A DNA stretch of 64,000 nucleotides. Source: Bagarius yarrelli (Eukaryota; Chordata; Actinopteri; Siluriformes; Sisoridae). A program made the translations under genes and the position numbers. Below are positions 46,540 through 57,375 of this stretch, piece after piece; position 1 is the first letter of the stretch; each line of letters opens with the position of its first letter. The stretch is from positions 8,762,763-8,826,762 of the forward strand of contig VCAZ01000008.1 of NCBI GenBank assembly GCA_005784505.1. Direction: 5' to 3'. The notes under the pieces are model-generated. The model was not told where the DNA came from. It made no database searches and was given only the letters and a program-made list of their open reading frames with translations.

Positions 46540-46605
46540 TTCACTTTCTCTCCCTGTCTTTCTCTGTCTTCCTCTCTCTCTCTCTCTCTCTCTCTCCTCC
46601 AATCC
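46380..46605 (+). repeat. Second CT-rich tract in sox4 3' UTR
   Basis: Mixed CT/CTT simple repeat with pure (CT)n cores at about 46487-46530 and 46570-46596. It lies in the same inferred transcript as the larger CU tract upstream. The frames through it are repeat artefacts. Confidence 0.85.
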
Positions 46606-47849
46606 CCTCTTTAAAACCCATTTGTGCTCAGAACCATTTTATACCAGTGTATTTATAACGCTCCAAATGTTTGCATATGCATTTTTTCTATCCCTCTTGT
46701 GTTTGTTTTCAGAGAAAAAGAGAATAATAATGAACGCTGTTATTATATTATCATAACTGCCCCCCACCAGCAGTTTTGACAGCATTTTTAATATTGACAT
46801 AATGCTAATCGGTGGCTATTGATTTGCCATGCATTAGCATGTTTGGTAAAGCTTCTCTTTTTATTTCTCTACAGTACACCAGTCTGTCTTGTCATGTAGC
46901 CTCCAGATGCAACATGTACATCTCTGTTATGTTTTTTTTCCTCAAGGGCTAGAAACCGCATTGTGTCATTGAACGGACAGGAATCGAAACATTGCTGTTT
47001 TTTTTCTACGTGTATTTTTGTACAATTGAACTTTTTGTCTGGGAAAAATGAACAAACAAACGAACAAAAAAAAAACCAACAACAACAACAATCTGTTTAC
47101 AGTGTCGATCCACAGCTTTCTTAAAGACACACTTTCTCAATTTTATCTCAACCAGCCATGCAAATGAGACTGTATGTAGCGGAAGCATCAGTGTCCTTAT
47201 GGGAAATACTGTTTTCCTTTTTTTTTTTTTTTTTTTTTCAACAATTTACTTTGTGCTTTATTCAGTGAATCCGTCCTTTTTTTTAAAAAAAAAAACAAAA
47301 AACCACTGGATGTAATTTGAACACGCTCTAAAATGCCTCTATGATTTTCCTGACGTAATGCTTTCACTCCTAAATGTTACAAGGATATTTAATCTTTTTC
47401 TACTTGTTGGCTAAATGTAGCTAATCGTTTTTAGTATGTTACGGCATGGCGACTAGCGTTTCGTATTTTCTAAAAAAAAAAAAAAAAAAAAAAAAAATTC
47501 AGGTTCACGTAGAGCTGTTGTGTTTCAAGCAAAAAGGAACAACGTGAATTTTTTTTTTAAATGTACATTGATTGTATAGTAAAGTAAAAAGACTGTGTGC
47601 TTTGTGTGGCAGGGACATGCCACACCAGGCACTCTGAACATATATCTTTATACGTCCCTATGTTTAAAGTTGTTGTTCATGACTTTTTTGGGATAAATAG
47701 GCCTATATACATTTTAATATCGTTTCATTTTGTGCAATATGCTGTGTACAATATTGTTTTGTCTTGCCATACCATATCACGTTTGAGTAGAGAATTCCAA
47801 GCCAGCCAATTGTGTCAAGTCACTGCCTGTCAGACCTCTGTACAAAAAT

Positions 47850-47886
47850 AATAAAAAAATTGTCTTTTTTTCCAGAAGGAAATAAA
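47850..47886 (+). terminator. Two polyadenylation signals, likely sox4 3' end
   Basis: AATAAA occurs at 47850-47855 and again at 47881-47886. The second is followed by a T/C-rich stretch (about 47900-47950) that could act as the downstream element. They are the best candidates for sox4 cleavage; the intervening 3' region contains no equally good pair. Confidence 0.55.
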
Positions 47887-47905
47887 ATCAGCTGGAACTG
47901 AACTT

Positions 47906-49559
47906 CTTTCTCTTCTCTTGCATTCATTTATTTCCATTTATTCTTTCATTTCCACTCGTTTGGCAGTGTATATATACGGTACGGGATACACAACTCACAT
48001 TCACAGATATAAATACAATTTATTAAAAAAACCTTATTAGTTCACTTTATTTGTGAAATGAACATATTACATACAAAAATATATTAATCACTCTCTCTCT
48101 CTCTCTGTATATGTATATATGTATATATATATATATGGTTTAGTTTATTACCCTTGCTGTGACCAGAATTAAGAAGGGGCGTGGCCTTCCTATTCCGGAT
48201 CTCAAGTAATCACTGTTCCGATCCATTTCTGCAGCTTGGATGAAAATTAAACATGATGACATGGTATCCAAGCATCATAATTATAAATTCAATTAGTGCT
48301 GATATTTTATAATCGTTATAAATGACGGTCTATTCAGGATAAAATTTCACAATGAAACCTTAAATGTTTTGGGTTACAAGGATTTTAGGTTTGTTTTTGT
48401 ATCAATACCACAGACTACATAAAAACAAAAGAAAAAAATAGAATATTATTAGATAAACTTGATTTTGTTTATTAAAGAGTCGGAATTTAGATTTAATAAA
48501 GCTGTGAGAAGATCAGAGAAATAGCGTTTCCAACTACTTTTGAGTCATCAGCCGGAAGACTTAGAGAGAGACAACAAGGCAAAAGAGGGTTTAGACAGTA
48601 TGTGTGGTCAGGAAGAGGACGAGTGGCTTGATCCAGAGGCGAGTATACAGGAGTCTAGTGTGATAGTGATTTTAACTGGGCGTTAAGGAAATGGGAGTCG
48701 AAATTCCTTGTTGAAGTGTTACGATCAGGAGGTGAAAGAAAATGTTGCTTTAAGACAGGTGCAATTTTAGCTTTATGTATAAAATAAATAGATAAATCAT
48801 AAGCAACAAGAACAGTAATAATAATAACAATAATAATAAGAATAACTACATGAATGTGTTATTACTAGATAAATGTGTTAGCTCAGATCTTTTATGCTTT
48901 ATGATTTAAAAAAAACATAACAAAGCCACCTCAGTTTCTACCCAGTTTCTATTTGTATCATTAAATTTCTAGCTTAAGAAGTTAGGATGTTAAACTGCTT
49001 ATCAGAAGTATGTGAGGTTAATGAATAATAACTGTAATGTAAAGATACACTCATTAGAAACTTAAATACTTTATTAGAAACAGCTTTAACAGCTCATATA
49101 AATTAAGATCTTTGGATTATTTCACTTAAAATAGGATAAAACTCTGATCTGAGTGGTTTGGGTTGAAGCATTAGAGAAACTGTTCTTTTAAAAAGCTGGA
49201 CTTTAAGAAATGGCAGTTCTATTGGCTTGTTGATGAGCGAGGTCAGACGTCTGGCCGTTTTTAACATCTTGGAACATGCAGAACATCCATCTTGTAAGTA
49301 AAAAAAGTATACATATACATACACATAGTATAAAAAAAAAAGACCACATTGGGTTTCACTTTTATTGGACGGATAAAAAATGTGATAAAATTCCAACCGC
49401 TTATATAGATCTGTGTGATTGTATACACTGTGTTGCTGCTATACATTCAGCAGATTAGATAATTGCGTAAAAAAGAAGGTGTATAATAGATTTACTGTAC
49501 ATAAGAAATTATTACAACCACACTGTGATCCGAATCATGTATAACAGTAATTTTTAAAG
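47906..49559. other. Non-coding DNA downstream of sox4
   Basis: AT-rich. It includes a GGGGCGTGGCC box at about 48176-48186, a short CT/AT repeat (48091-48136) and moderately complex sequence at 48500-48760 and 49080-49270. No gene seen. Confidence 0.3.
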
Positions 49560-49935
49560 AACACTTTGAGACACAGCTCCGTCTATGATGTATGGTTTAG
49601 AGACAGTGACGCTGAGAAAGAGACAGGTGGCAGAGCTGAAGATGCTGAGGTTTTCTTTAGGAGTGATGAGGTTGGACAGGGTTAGGAAAGAGTTCATCAG
49701 GGGGACGGCTCATGTTAGATGTTTTGGGGAGCAAGTCAGGGACGCCAGATTGAGGTGGTATGGACATATACAGGGGAGGGATAGTGAATATATTGGTAGG
49801 AGGATGTTAGAAAGAGAAAGAACAAAAAAAAAAGGTATATGGATGCGATGAACAAAGACATAAAGTTAGTGGGTGTGAGGAGAAGGAGAGACTTTGGGAC
49901 ACAACTCCAACTTCAGACCAAGATCAGATCTTTAT
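49560..49935 (+). pseudogene. Non-LTR retrotransposon 3' end
   Basis: The frame at 49585-49851 reads MMYGLETVTLRKRQVAELKM, then LGVMRLDRVRKEFIRG and RLRWYGHIQGRDSEYIGRRM. This is the C-terminus of a LINE polyprotein (usual form MLYGAECW...RLRWYGHVMRRD). Then RYMDAMNKDIKL continues in another frame past an A-run. The copy is 5'-truncated, as is usual for LINE copies. Confidence 0.8.
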
Positions 49936-50604
49936 ATGAAAAGAATTGATTCAGGATTCACAAGTTTACTGTCACCTATACGTAGCGTAGACTGAAATCC
50001 CAACTCTCCTTTTAATGTTCAATGACATTAGTAATAAGCACAAGAAGAAAACAGGAAAAGACACTGATAGAAAAATCTGACACAGGGCCTCGCCTGAGCT
50101 TTGCTCCCCAAATACAGTCCAGATTCACCAAAACTTCAAAAAGTACAACATGGACCACCAGAAAACTGGAAACATTTTAAGGATGTCGAAAGTTACTTTG
50201 ATACGTTGGATTATATATGAGGCTGGATTTAGCTAATTGTGATTGGTTGTTTTACATGTCAGTCAAATATTGTTTTGTTGGTACTATGAAGTCTGGCTAT
50301 GCAAGCAGCCAAGACCTCCTTTAGGATTAGACATGTTGCAAAAAGCTCATTAGTTATGATGTTGGAGTACAGATCATATTGACAGTCAAAATCACAGAAC
50401 CGCCAAGTCTGCCACTCAAGGGCGAGATCCTTATCCCTCAATCACTTAGTCATATAAACGAGATAAATTATTCAAGAATTTAAGATTTATAGGGGGCTTT
50501 ATTTATTGTGCAAATATGCAAATATTTATATTGCCAAAGCATGGGTACATACAAACTAATCAAGCAAATGGGAAAGACAGGAAAAGAAAACAAAATATTA
50601 AAAA
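49936..50604. other. Non-coding spacer
   Basis: Ordinary sequence with one SINE fragment (50400-50475). No gene seen. Confidence 0.35.
50400..50475 (+). mobile_element. Common SINE fragment
   Basis: TGCCACTCAAGGGCGAGATC, CTCAATCACTTAGTCATATA and AACGAGATAAAT: middle part only. Confidence 0.5.
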
Positions 50605-51140
50605 CAATTTAAGAACATTCATCAAGTACAAATAACGTCCTAAAGACATTCCAAGAACGATGTCCAAAAATGTTTTTTTATTAACATTATAAGAACATTC
50701 ATAAAGTACAAATAACGTCCTTAAGACATTCCGTGAATGATGTTCCAAGTATTTTTATTTATTAACATTATAAGAACATTCATCAAGTACAAATAACGTC
50801 CTAAAGATGTTCCGAGAATGATGTTCTAAAAATATTATTAGCATTGAAAGAACATTACAAACAACATCCTTAAGACGTTTCAAAGACGATTTCCTAAAAA
50901 CGTTTTTTTATTTACATTATAAGAACTTTCATCAAGTACACATAATGTCCTAAAGCCGTTTTAAAAACGATGTTCTAAGAACGTTTTTTCAACATGAGGA
51001 CTTTTATCAAGTACGTATAACGTCCTAAAAACATTCTAAATATGATTTTTCAACATTATAAGAACGTTTATCAAGTACAAATAACATCCTAAAGATGTTC
51101 CAAGAGAAGGTTTTCTCTCAACATTACAAGAACGTTCCAA
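50605..51140 (+). repeat. 81-bp tandem array, decaying
   Basis: Six to seven units starting AAGAACATTCATCAAGTACA, then AATAACGTCCTAAAGACATT and CCAAGAACGATGTTC, a T-run and TTAACATTAT. The first starts are at 50611, 50692 and 50773, a period of 81. Later units shrink to about 63-75 bp. Copies diverge left to right. Confidence 0.9.
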
Positions 51141-51419
51141 AAAATGTTATTTTACTAACGTATTGCACTAACAACTACACAACGTTCACTGTTACCTGAA
51201 ATAGGCGAATAAATGTACATTTCTTAATACTTTTAGATATTATTTATTGTCTATTTTTCTCAGTATTGTTTAGCCTTCAAAATAAAAAGTATGAACTGTT
51301 AAAAAGTGCAATTTTTAGGTATCTTTGGTTCACTGAGGTCATTACAGGTCACTGGAGTTGGTTTGCTAACTAACCATGTTTAGGACGCTCCTATTTAAAT
51401 AAACTTCCCTATAACCAGT
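51141..51419. other. Non-coding spacer
   Basis: Transition from the 81-bp array to the promoter-like spot; nothing recognised. Confidence 0.35.
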
Positions 51420-51756
51420 GGGCGTGGCCACTTGTAAAAGGGGGCGTGGCCAAAGTGCTGCGTTCGCACGTGCAGACAAAGAGCCGTCGCTCCATTACCA
51501 AGGAGACATCCAAGCGCAGTAAGTTTGTTTTGTTTGTACTGTGAAAGCGGGACGGAAAGCTTGAGCAAAGAAAGAAAGAAAAAAAGAAAGAAAGAAACGG
51601 ATTACGGAACTATTGGGAACGATACAGTTTGGATTTATTTTAACAGAGGAAAAGAAATGCACTGGATAATAGAAGAACTTTTTTTCTACTGTTGCGGAGG
51701 ATGGCGCTCCCAAAGTTGCGCACAAAGCAGAGATGATTTCCTTTGTTCGGATGAAG

Positions 51757-51790
<34 letters not shown>

Positions 51791-52030
51791 ATGGAGAAAT
51801 TAGGAAAAGGACACAAATTGGATTATTTTAACTTTTATTACGTTTTATTTCGTAATTTTTTGGCTGGAAATATTAAGAGGATTTATTTGATTTTGGTGAT
51901 TTTTTTGGAGAGTATTTTTTATCCGCACACTGCGTGCGCTGGAATTAACTTTGCACTTGAAATAAATAAATAAATAACTCTATCCGAACTGGAAAAAAAA
52001 CGTGGACCTTTTCCTGTTTTCTGTCTTCTT
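51420..52030 (+). promoter_or_regulatory. Promoter-like spot and possible transcript start
   Basis: Two GGGCGTGGCC boxes (about 51420 and 51444) lie just before a CpG-containing stretch with GTTCGCACGTGCAGAC. Then comes a possible splice donor (GCGCAGTAAGT, about 51513-51523). Downstream is 5'-leader-like sequence with a GAAA run and (GT)n. A 61-codon frame from the ATG at 51791 to 51976 has a hydrophobic segment (IYLILVIFLESIF), but no family is recognised. It could be a non-coding RNA promoter or first exon. Confidence 0.3.
51764..51789 (+). repeat. (GT)n microsatellite
   Basis: About 12 GT units inside the promoter-like region; a GAAA run lies at 51565-51597. Confidence 0.9.
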
Positions 52031-52429
52031 AAATTGGAACCTAAAAAATGTAACAGGTTGTCTTGATTGATTATTATTATTTTTTTCAGATCGGATCAGA
52101 TCAGACTTGAACCATTACTCTGGTGTTGCTTTGCCACAAAAAAGTAATCCTTAGATGCATCTTATGGTGGAGATGTGTTCGTCTTCTTTTCATGATTATT
52201 ATTAATTATTTATGATTCATTTTATTATTGATTATTATATTATTCTAATAAAATGAAACGTTTTATTGTTATAATATTCCATTATGGTTCCCTTACCCTT
52301 TTTTTGAAGAATAGGTGTATAGAACTTTATAAAGAAAAAATATTTTAAGCATATTTTTTTGAGGATGTTGTACAGTTGATTGAAGGTGGGTGAAAGTTTT
52401 AAAAGTTCTGAATACATTTGTTGAAAGTG
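52031..52429. other. AT-rich spacer
   Basis: ATTATT-rich; nothing recognised. Confidence 0.35.
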
Positions 52430-52490
52430 GTGGATTGGTAGCTCAGTGGGTAATAGGTTGGACTGCTGATTGGGTTCAGTTCCCAGCATA
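52430..52490 (+). mobile_element. Common SINE head fragment
   Basis: GGATTGGTAGCTCAGTGGGT, AATAGGTTGGACTGC and GGGTTCAGTTCCCAGCATAC give the tRNA-like head with A- and B-box regions; the tail is missing. Confidence 0.65.
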
Positions 52491-52675
52491 CATTTATGTC
52501 ATTTTAGCAGACGTCCTTATCCAGAGAAACTTACATTTATCCCATTTATACAACTTTTATAGAGCAATTGGGGGTTAACGTTCTTGCTCAGGGGCCCAAC
52601 AGTGGCAACTTGGTGGTGCAGGGAACTGAACCCTGATCTTCTAATTAGCCGTCCAACACTGTAACCATGTAGGAA
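52491..52675 (-). mobile_element. Common tRNA-derived SINE, antisense
   Basis: GCAGACGTCCTTATCCAGAG, TTGCTCAGGGGCCCAACAGT, GGTGCAGGGAACTGAACCCT and GTCCAACACTGTAACCATGT. It lies head to head with the next copy. Confidence 0.85.
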
Positions 52676-52857
52676 TTGGTGGCTCATGGTTATGATGTTG
52701 GACTACCAACCCCAGGATTGTGGGTTTGGTTCCCAGCTCCACTAGACCACTGCTGCTGGGTCCCTGGGGCCCTTAACCCCTGACTGCTCAGTTGTATAAA
52801 TGAGATAAATGTAAGTCGCTCTGGATAAGGACGTCTGCCAAATGCTGTAAATGTAAG
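52676..52857 (+). mobile_element. Common tRNA-derived SINE, full length
   Basis: GGTGGCTCATGGTTATGATG, GGGTTTGGTTCCCAGCTCC, TTGTATAAATGAGATAAATG, GTAAGTCGCTCTGGATAAGG and ACGTCTGCCAAATGCTGTAA: one of the best-kept copies. Confidence 0.85.
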
Positions 52858-52925
52858 CAAGTGCCCAGTTTGATACCAAAATAAGTTTCTCTGGATAAGG
52901 AAGTCTTTTAAATGCAGCAAACGGT
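52858..52925 (+). mobile_element. Common SINE tail fragment
   Basis: TTTCTCTGGATAAGGAAGTC then TTTTAAATGCAGCAAA: a decayed extra tail after the full copy. Confidence 0.5.
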
Positions 52926-52944
52926 CTAAGAAAATCGATGTCAT

Positions 52945-53045
52945 TTGTACTTAAAGAAAGTTCTATCAATGTTGAAAAAATCGTTCCTGGAATGTCTTTA
53001 GGACGTTATGTGTAATTGATGTTCTTATACTGTTGGTAACAATGT
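52945..53045 (-). repeat. Inverted orphan unit of the 81-bp repeat
   Basis: GTTGAAAAAATCGTTCCTGG, AATGTCTTTAGGACGTTATG and TGTAATTGATGTTCTTATAC are the reverse complement of one unit of the array at 50605-51140. It lies about 1.8 kb away, beyond a SINE cluster. Confidence 0.8.
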
Positions 53046-53309
53046 TCATTTGGATCAACATTTGGATTTTTTTACACAGTGTTTTCCATTCTTTTTATTT
53101 TGTAAATTGTGCAGGCATCACCTGTGCACATTCAACTTCAGGTCACTTCACCGGTTTGTAGTTAGGTTCAGATCTGGGCTCTGGTTCGGTCATTCAGATA
53201 CATTGAGCTTCTTTGATTGTCTTTGCTTTGTTGATTCGGATGTGCCTCTGGTCATTGCTGTGCTAAAAAGTGACATTCCTTTTCATCCTCACTATTCTAG
53301 TAGACACCT
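53046..53309. other. Non-coding
   Basis: A 90-codon frame (53050-53322) is Cys/Phe/Ser-rich and runs into the Tc1 relic; no family. Probably old repeat sequence. Confidence 0.3.
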
Positions 53310-53530
53310 TAAGGTTTTGTAGCTATTTCCAATTTTCCCACCATGATAAAAGCCCCAGTTCTGAATGAGGAAATGTAGCCTGGAAGCATGATGCTACCAC
53401 CACTATGCTTCACACTGGATATGGTGTTCCTTTGATAATGTGGTGTTTCGCACCAATCGTAACTTTTAAAATGCTGTCCCACTCTACAGCTAAGACGCAG
53501 TGTATATTCACGATTCATAGCCAAACCTGG
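53310..53530 (-). pseudogene. Tc1/mariner transposase fragment
   Basis: The minus-strand frame reads NTISSVKHSGGSIMLPGY, matching the conserved Tc1 transposase core (usually NTIPTVKHGGGSIMLWGCF). Only about 70 codons remain and the Trp before the second catalytic region is Pro. This is a different Tc1 lineage or region from the relics at 21950 and 53950. Confidence 0.7.
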
Positions 53531-53849
53531 CTCCTTTAGATCTTCTGGTCGGCCCCTTAGGTAATGTTTAGCGTTGATCCTTTGGTGATGTCACTTTAGC
53601 AGTAAATTTTCTGCACTAAAGTAGTGTTAATGTTTAAAAAAATCTAGAAACCCCTTTTTTGAATGATAACTTTAGACACTTTTATATAAAATATTGTCTT
53701 TTCATCACACAGTTGTGTTGTTTTTTGTCTCTGTGAGATGTCCTTGAGTGTTATATAAGGTATGTATAAAATGTATTATTATTATACAAGATGTTGAATA
53801 TAATTGGTTCAACACAACCCCAGCATCCATTTTAAGGGATGATCATCAA

Positions 53850-53945
53850 TTGGGGACCTTGCACAGGGGCCCAGCTGTGGTAAATTGGTGGTGCTGGAAA
53901 TCAGACCCAAATCTTCCAGTTAACATTTCAACATCTGGGATCTGA
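53850..53945 (-). mobile_element. Common SINE, antisense, partial
   Basis: TTGCACAGGGGCCCAGCTGT, TTGGTGGTGCTGGAAATCAG and AAATCTTCCAGTTAAC. Confidence 0.75.
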
Positions 53946-53949
53946 CCCT

Positions 53950-54402
53950 CACAAACGTATGCGATCTTAAACATTTTATTTCAGGCTTACTTCCCATTTT
54001 GCTATTAGATTAAGCTCCACTTTTCTTAGTAAACTTAGGTTTAGCGCTTGAATGTAAAAGTACTAACTTCAGGTAAGGAGGTCTGTGATGCAGTCGGCGT
54101 TCCAGTTCACCCTAAAGGTGTTCTGTGGTGTTAAAGTCAGGACTCACTCAAGTTTTTCCACTCCAATCAGAACACACCATGTCGTTATGGAGCTCAGGGT
54201 CTTTGTGCACAGGACAGGGACAGGGACAGGGTCATGCTGGAACAGTGTAGAGTCTTTTAGTTCCAGTGAAGGAATAATATAATGCTACAACAAACAAAGA
54301 CATTCTAGACAATTGTGTGCTTCTAAATTTGTAGCATTTTTTTTTTTTTTGCGAAAAACCACATCTGGATCTGATGTTCACAGACATTTGGAAATATGGT
54401 GT
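53950..54402 (-). mobile_element. Tc1/mariner-like relic
   Basis: Shares long blocks with the relic at 21950: GTTCCAGTTCACCCTAAAGG, ACACACCATGTCGTTATGGA, TTTGTGCACAGG, GGTCATGCTGGAACAGTGTA, and ends near ATCTGGATCTGATGTTCACA. A short CAGGGA repeat (about 54216-54232) has expanded inside it. No transposase frame survives. Confidence 0.65.
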
Positions 54403-55802
54403 ACTGATCTATATGGGTCAGCAAGCCATGTTCCTTTGTCCTGATTGTTTTGCAACTATTTCCACTGCTGGTTACTTGAACTGGGTGTGTCCAGTCAATT
54501 GAAAGCTGGAAGATACCATTTTAGATGAGAATGAATTGGGGTGAATTGGTATGTTCCAAATTCTGATGTTTACTCGAGGAACATAAGATATTAAATCAAA
54601 ATATACAGAAAGAAATTGGATAAAATAGAATTAAAAAAATGCTGTGTGTATCAGATATAAAGAGTGGATAAATGTAGAGAATATGACCAGTAGATAAAGT
54701 GATTACAGTGAAAAAAACTTGTGTGTGTGAGTGTAAGCCCAGAAGTGTCACGGTTTCAGGTGTACTCCTGGTTGGAAGCCCGAAGGGCCTGTAGGAATCT
54801 ATCTCTCTTTCTTTCCAAACACATCAGTTGGCTGAACTGTACTTACTGAAGTCTCCGTCACTGTGGAATGTGGTCCAAGGCCACGCCCATCAGGATAAAA
54901 CGTTTGATCATTGGTTGAATGTGCTCTTGAGTCTGTCACACATCTGTATATTATATTTGCATATATCTTTCCATCAAGGAAGCTTCGTTATCAATTCGTT
55001 AGCGTTTTGAAACCTGAGGATAAAACCGGGTATTTCTGGCAGCGCAAATAATTAGTCACATTTACACAGGAAGTATGGTGAGATGAAGTCACTAGCATTG
55101 GTGTAATTACTACCCATAAATCACAGGGTGTGAAAAGTAGCAGTGGCACAGTGCGAACGCGTATGTTGGCAGCTCCGCTAACTGGAACGGATTCATCCAC
55201 TTTGGCTCCCTGTGATGGGAAGGTGAGCTGCTACTCACACAATCAGCTTTTATTTATGGGAATGAGAAGAATTTTAACAGTACCGTAGCTTCCATTACGC
55301 CTGAATAAACGTTTATGGTAATTTATGCCAGTAGTCGTTAATTAAGACTATTTATTTAATGAAATATTGTTTGTTTAATAGTGCAGGTGTTAAAAATTTT
55401 TGATTATTAAATATTTGTATTTGTAATACAGAGGATTTTTATTGACACTAACACATTAGTTCAGTATTTTTATACGGTACCTGCTAAACAGCAGATGGTA
55501 ATTTAATACTGCTGATAATAATCCAGTGAATGTGTTGATTTTAACTAACAGGTGAAATGTAATGCCAGTAAACTCTAAAAAAAGGTTGAGTTATTTATTG
55601 TACCCGAGATCTGAGTTAAATATATTGGATTATTATGTTGGGTTACTTTCACTGGGTTGTGTGTACAACGCCATAGCTGTTAATAGCATAACATTTACAC
55701 ATTTTTTTTCTATAAGCCTATTAATATTTGTCTATTCTTAACTTTAACTCCTGTTGACTGCTTTTTGTCTGTTTTATATTCTGTATGTGACTAATGATGA
55801 AT
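54403..55802. other. Non-coding, complex patch at 54770-55260
   Basis: 54770-55260 is balanced and repeat-free (CCAAGGCCACGCCCATCAGG; TATATTTGCATATATCTTTC with an octamer-like TTTGCATA). Candidate regulatory DNA about 7 kb downstream of sox4. The rest is AT-rich. Confidence 0.3.
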
Positions 55803-55978
55803 TTGCATCACTGGGCAGATGCCCTTATCCAGAGCAATTTTATTTGTACAACTGAGCAATAAGGCCCTTTGCTTAGGGGCCCAGCAGTGGTAACTTTATG
55901 GTGTTGGGAATCGAACCCCGTTCCTCCAGGTATCAGTCCAACAGCTTAACCACTGCGCTACAACTTTCCACACACAGA
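55803..55978 (-). mobile_element. Common tRNA-derived SINE, antisense
   Basis: GGCAGATGCCCTTATCCAGA, GGGGCCCAGCAGTGGTAACT, TTGGGAATCGAACCCCG and CAACAGCTTAACCACTGCGC. Confidence 0.85.
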
Positions 55979-56209
55979 CACAGATATTTTTTTTATAGCC
56001 ACGACAAAATATTAACAATTCTAACATACATTTTAAACATATATGATCTGTAAAGATAAATGTTGTATCAATGTAGCATGATAGCATCCAAAGCAGAAAA
56101 ATAAATAGAGAAATAACCCAAAAACGTACTACCTCAAAAATACGTTGAAATAACTTAACAATAGGTAGGTCATTTTTAACCAACTGTTTATATGCTATAT
56201 ATATATAAT

Positions 56210-56337
56210 TTTTCTGGCATTTACCAATTAAGGGCCATGCTCAGGGACCCATTAGTGGCAGTTTAGTGGTATAGGGAATTGAACCCATGATCTTTTGGTT
56301 AGCAGGCCAATATCATAACCACTGAGCTACCACTTTC
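56210..56337 (-). mobile_element. Common SINE, antisense, internally deleted
   Basis: TCTGGCATTTACCAATTAAG, GGGCCATGCTCAGGGACCCA, GGGAATTGAACCCATGATCT and ATCATAACCACTGAGCTACC; the part between tail and middle is lost. Confidence 0.75.
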
Positions 56338-56488
56338 TTCTAAACTATTGAAAGATTACAAACCTAGGACAAAAGCTGTCCATGTTGACTTCAGGTTTTC
56401 AACTTGATTTTGATTAAAAATCTGAAAAACATTTCCTGTGTCAAACGTTTTCAAACATTCCAGTCATCTGATTTCACATGTTTAATCA

Positions 56489-56489
<1 letters not shown>

Positions 56490-56553
<64 letters not shown>

Positions 56554-56576
56554 TATATCTATATATATATATACTT
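56490..56576 (+). repeat. (AT)n microsatellite
   Basis: AT run with short AATAT slips. Confidence 0.95.
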
Positions 56577-57224
56577 ATACCTTCTTCTCAATCGAAATTA
56601 ATTAAAAACCAGCACTTACACCAATCCTTTTTAGAAAAATAATACACACTGCTGAGGTGACCTTTAGATCCATAGAAATACCAGCACTGACAGCATTTCT
56701 GTGAATTTTGCCTTGACAGTTTCTCAATTTCGGCTACTTTGGTTCATAATTTGTGTGTTAAACTCTGTAAATATAATTTAGTTGGTTTACTTACTAAAAA
56801 CAGTATTCCAACACTTTTTTTCCTCATGGCTGTAACCCTTCAGACCTGCTGTAGAACAATTCCGCCAGAATGTGTCTTTGTGTTTGTGTTATCGTTTTGC
56901 ACCTCAGTTTCCTTCATAAGATAAACAGAAAGCAATGAGAAAAAGAGACAATAACGAGTAAAACACAGTAGAGTCGCATGTACAACAAATACAAATTAAA
57001 CGTTCCCATTGTGGCGTTCCCAAAAATCGACCGACCTCAGGGTCATGATTACATCTATAAGGATTTCTATATAAATCCTCAAATCTATGGATCTGTTGTA
57101 AACACGTTTTACGCAGTTTGTGTAGACTTGTTAGAACATGAAAACAACACAACAGGAGCGTTGATAGTATGTGTATAGTCAGATAGTCAACTGTTGTATA
57201 GGTTTGTAAGTTTAAAGTGTGTTA
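56577..57224. other. Non-coding spacer
   Basis: Ordinary sequence; frames of 60-82 codons show no family. Confidence 0.35.
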
Positions 57225-57375
57225 AAGGTAGCTTATGGTTAAGGTGTTGGACTACCAACCTGAAGATTGTGGGTTTGATTCCCAACTGTTGGACCCCTGA
57301 GCTAGGCCTTTAACCCCTAATTGTTCAGTTGTATAAATGGATGTGGGTAAGAGCGTCTACCAAATGGTTGTATGT
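57225..57375 (+). mobile_element. Common tRNA-derived SINE
   Basis: TTATGGTTAAGGTGTTGGAC, GTGGGTTTGATTCCCAACTG, TTGTTCAGTTGTATAAATGG and AGCGTCTACCAAATGGTTG. Confidence 0.8.

Larger units (their letters stand above)
44610..47905 (+). other. Inferred sox4 3' untranslated region
   Basis: After the stop codon there is no other gene before two AATAAA signals near 47.85-47.89 kb. A 3' UTR of about 3.3 kb fits the long 3' UTRs known for SOX4. The first 500 bases are complex. Then come two long CU-rich tracts (45150-45610 and about 46380-46605), a T-rich part, and A/T homopolymers at 47210-47240 and 47471-47497. The extent is inferred from the signals and the family, not from transcripts. Confidence 0.6.

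Noticed and set aside
52430..52857. tRNA genes (A- and B-box-like motifs in many places)
   Set aside because: They are heads of a tRNA-derived SINE with a shared non-tRNA tail; no intact cloverleaf.
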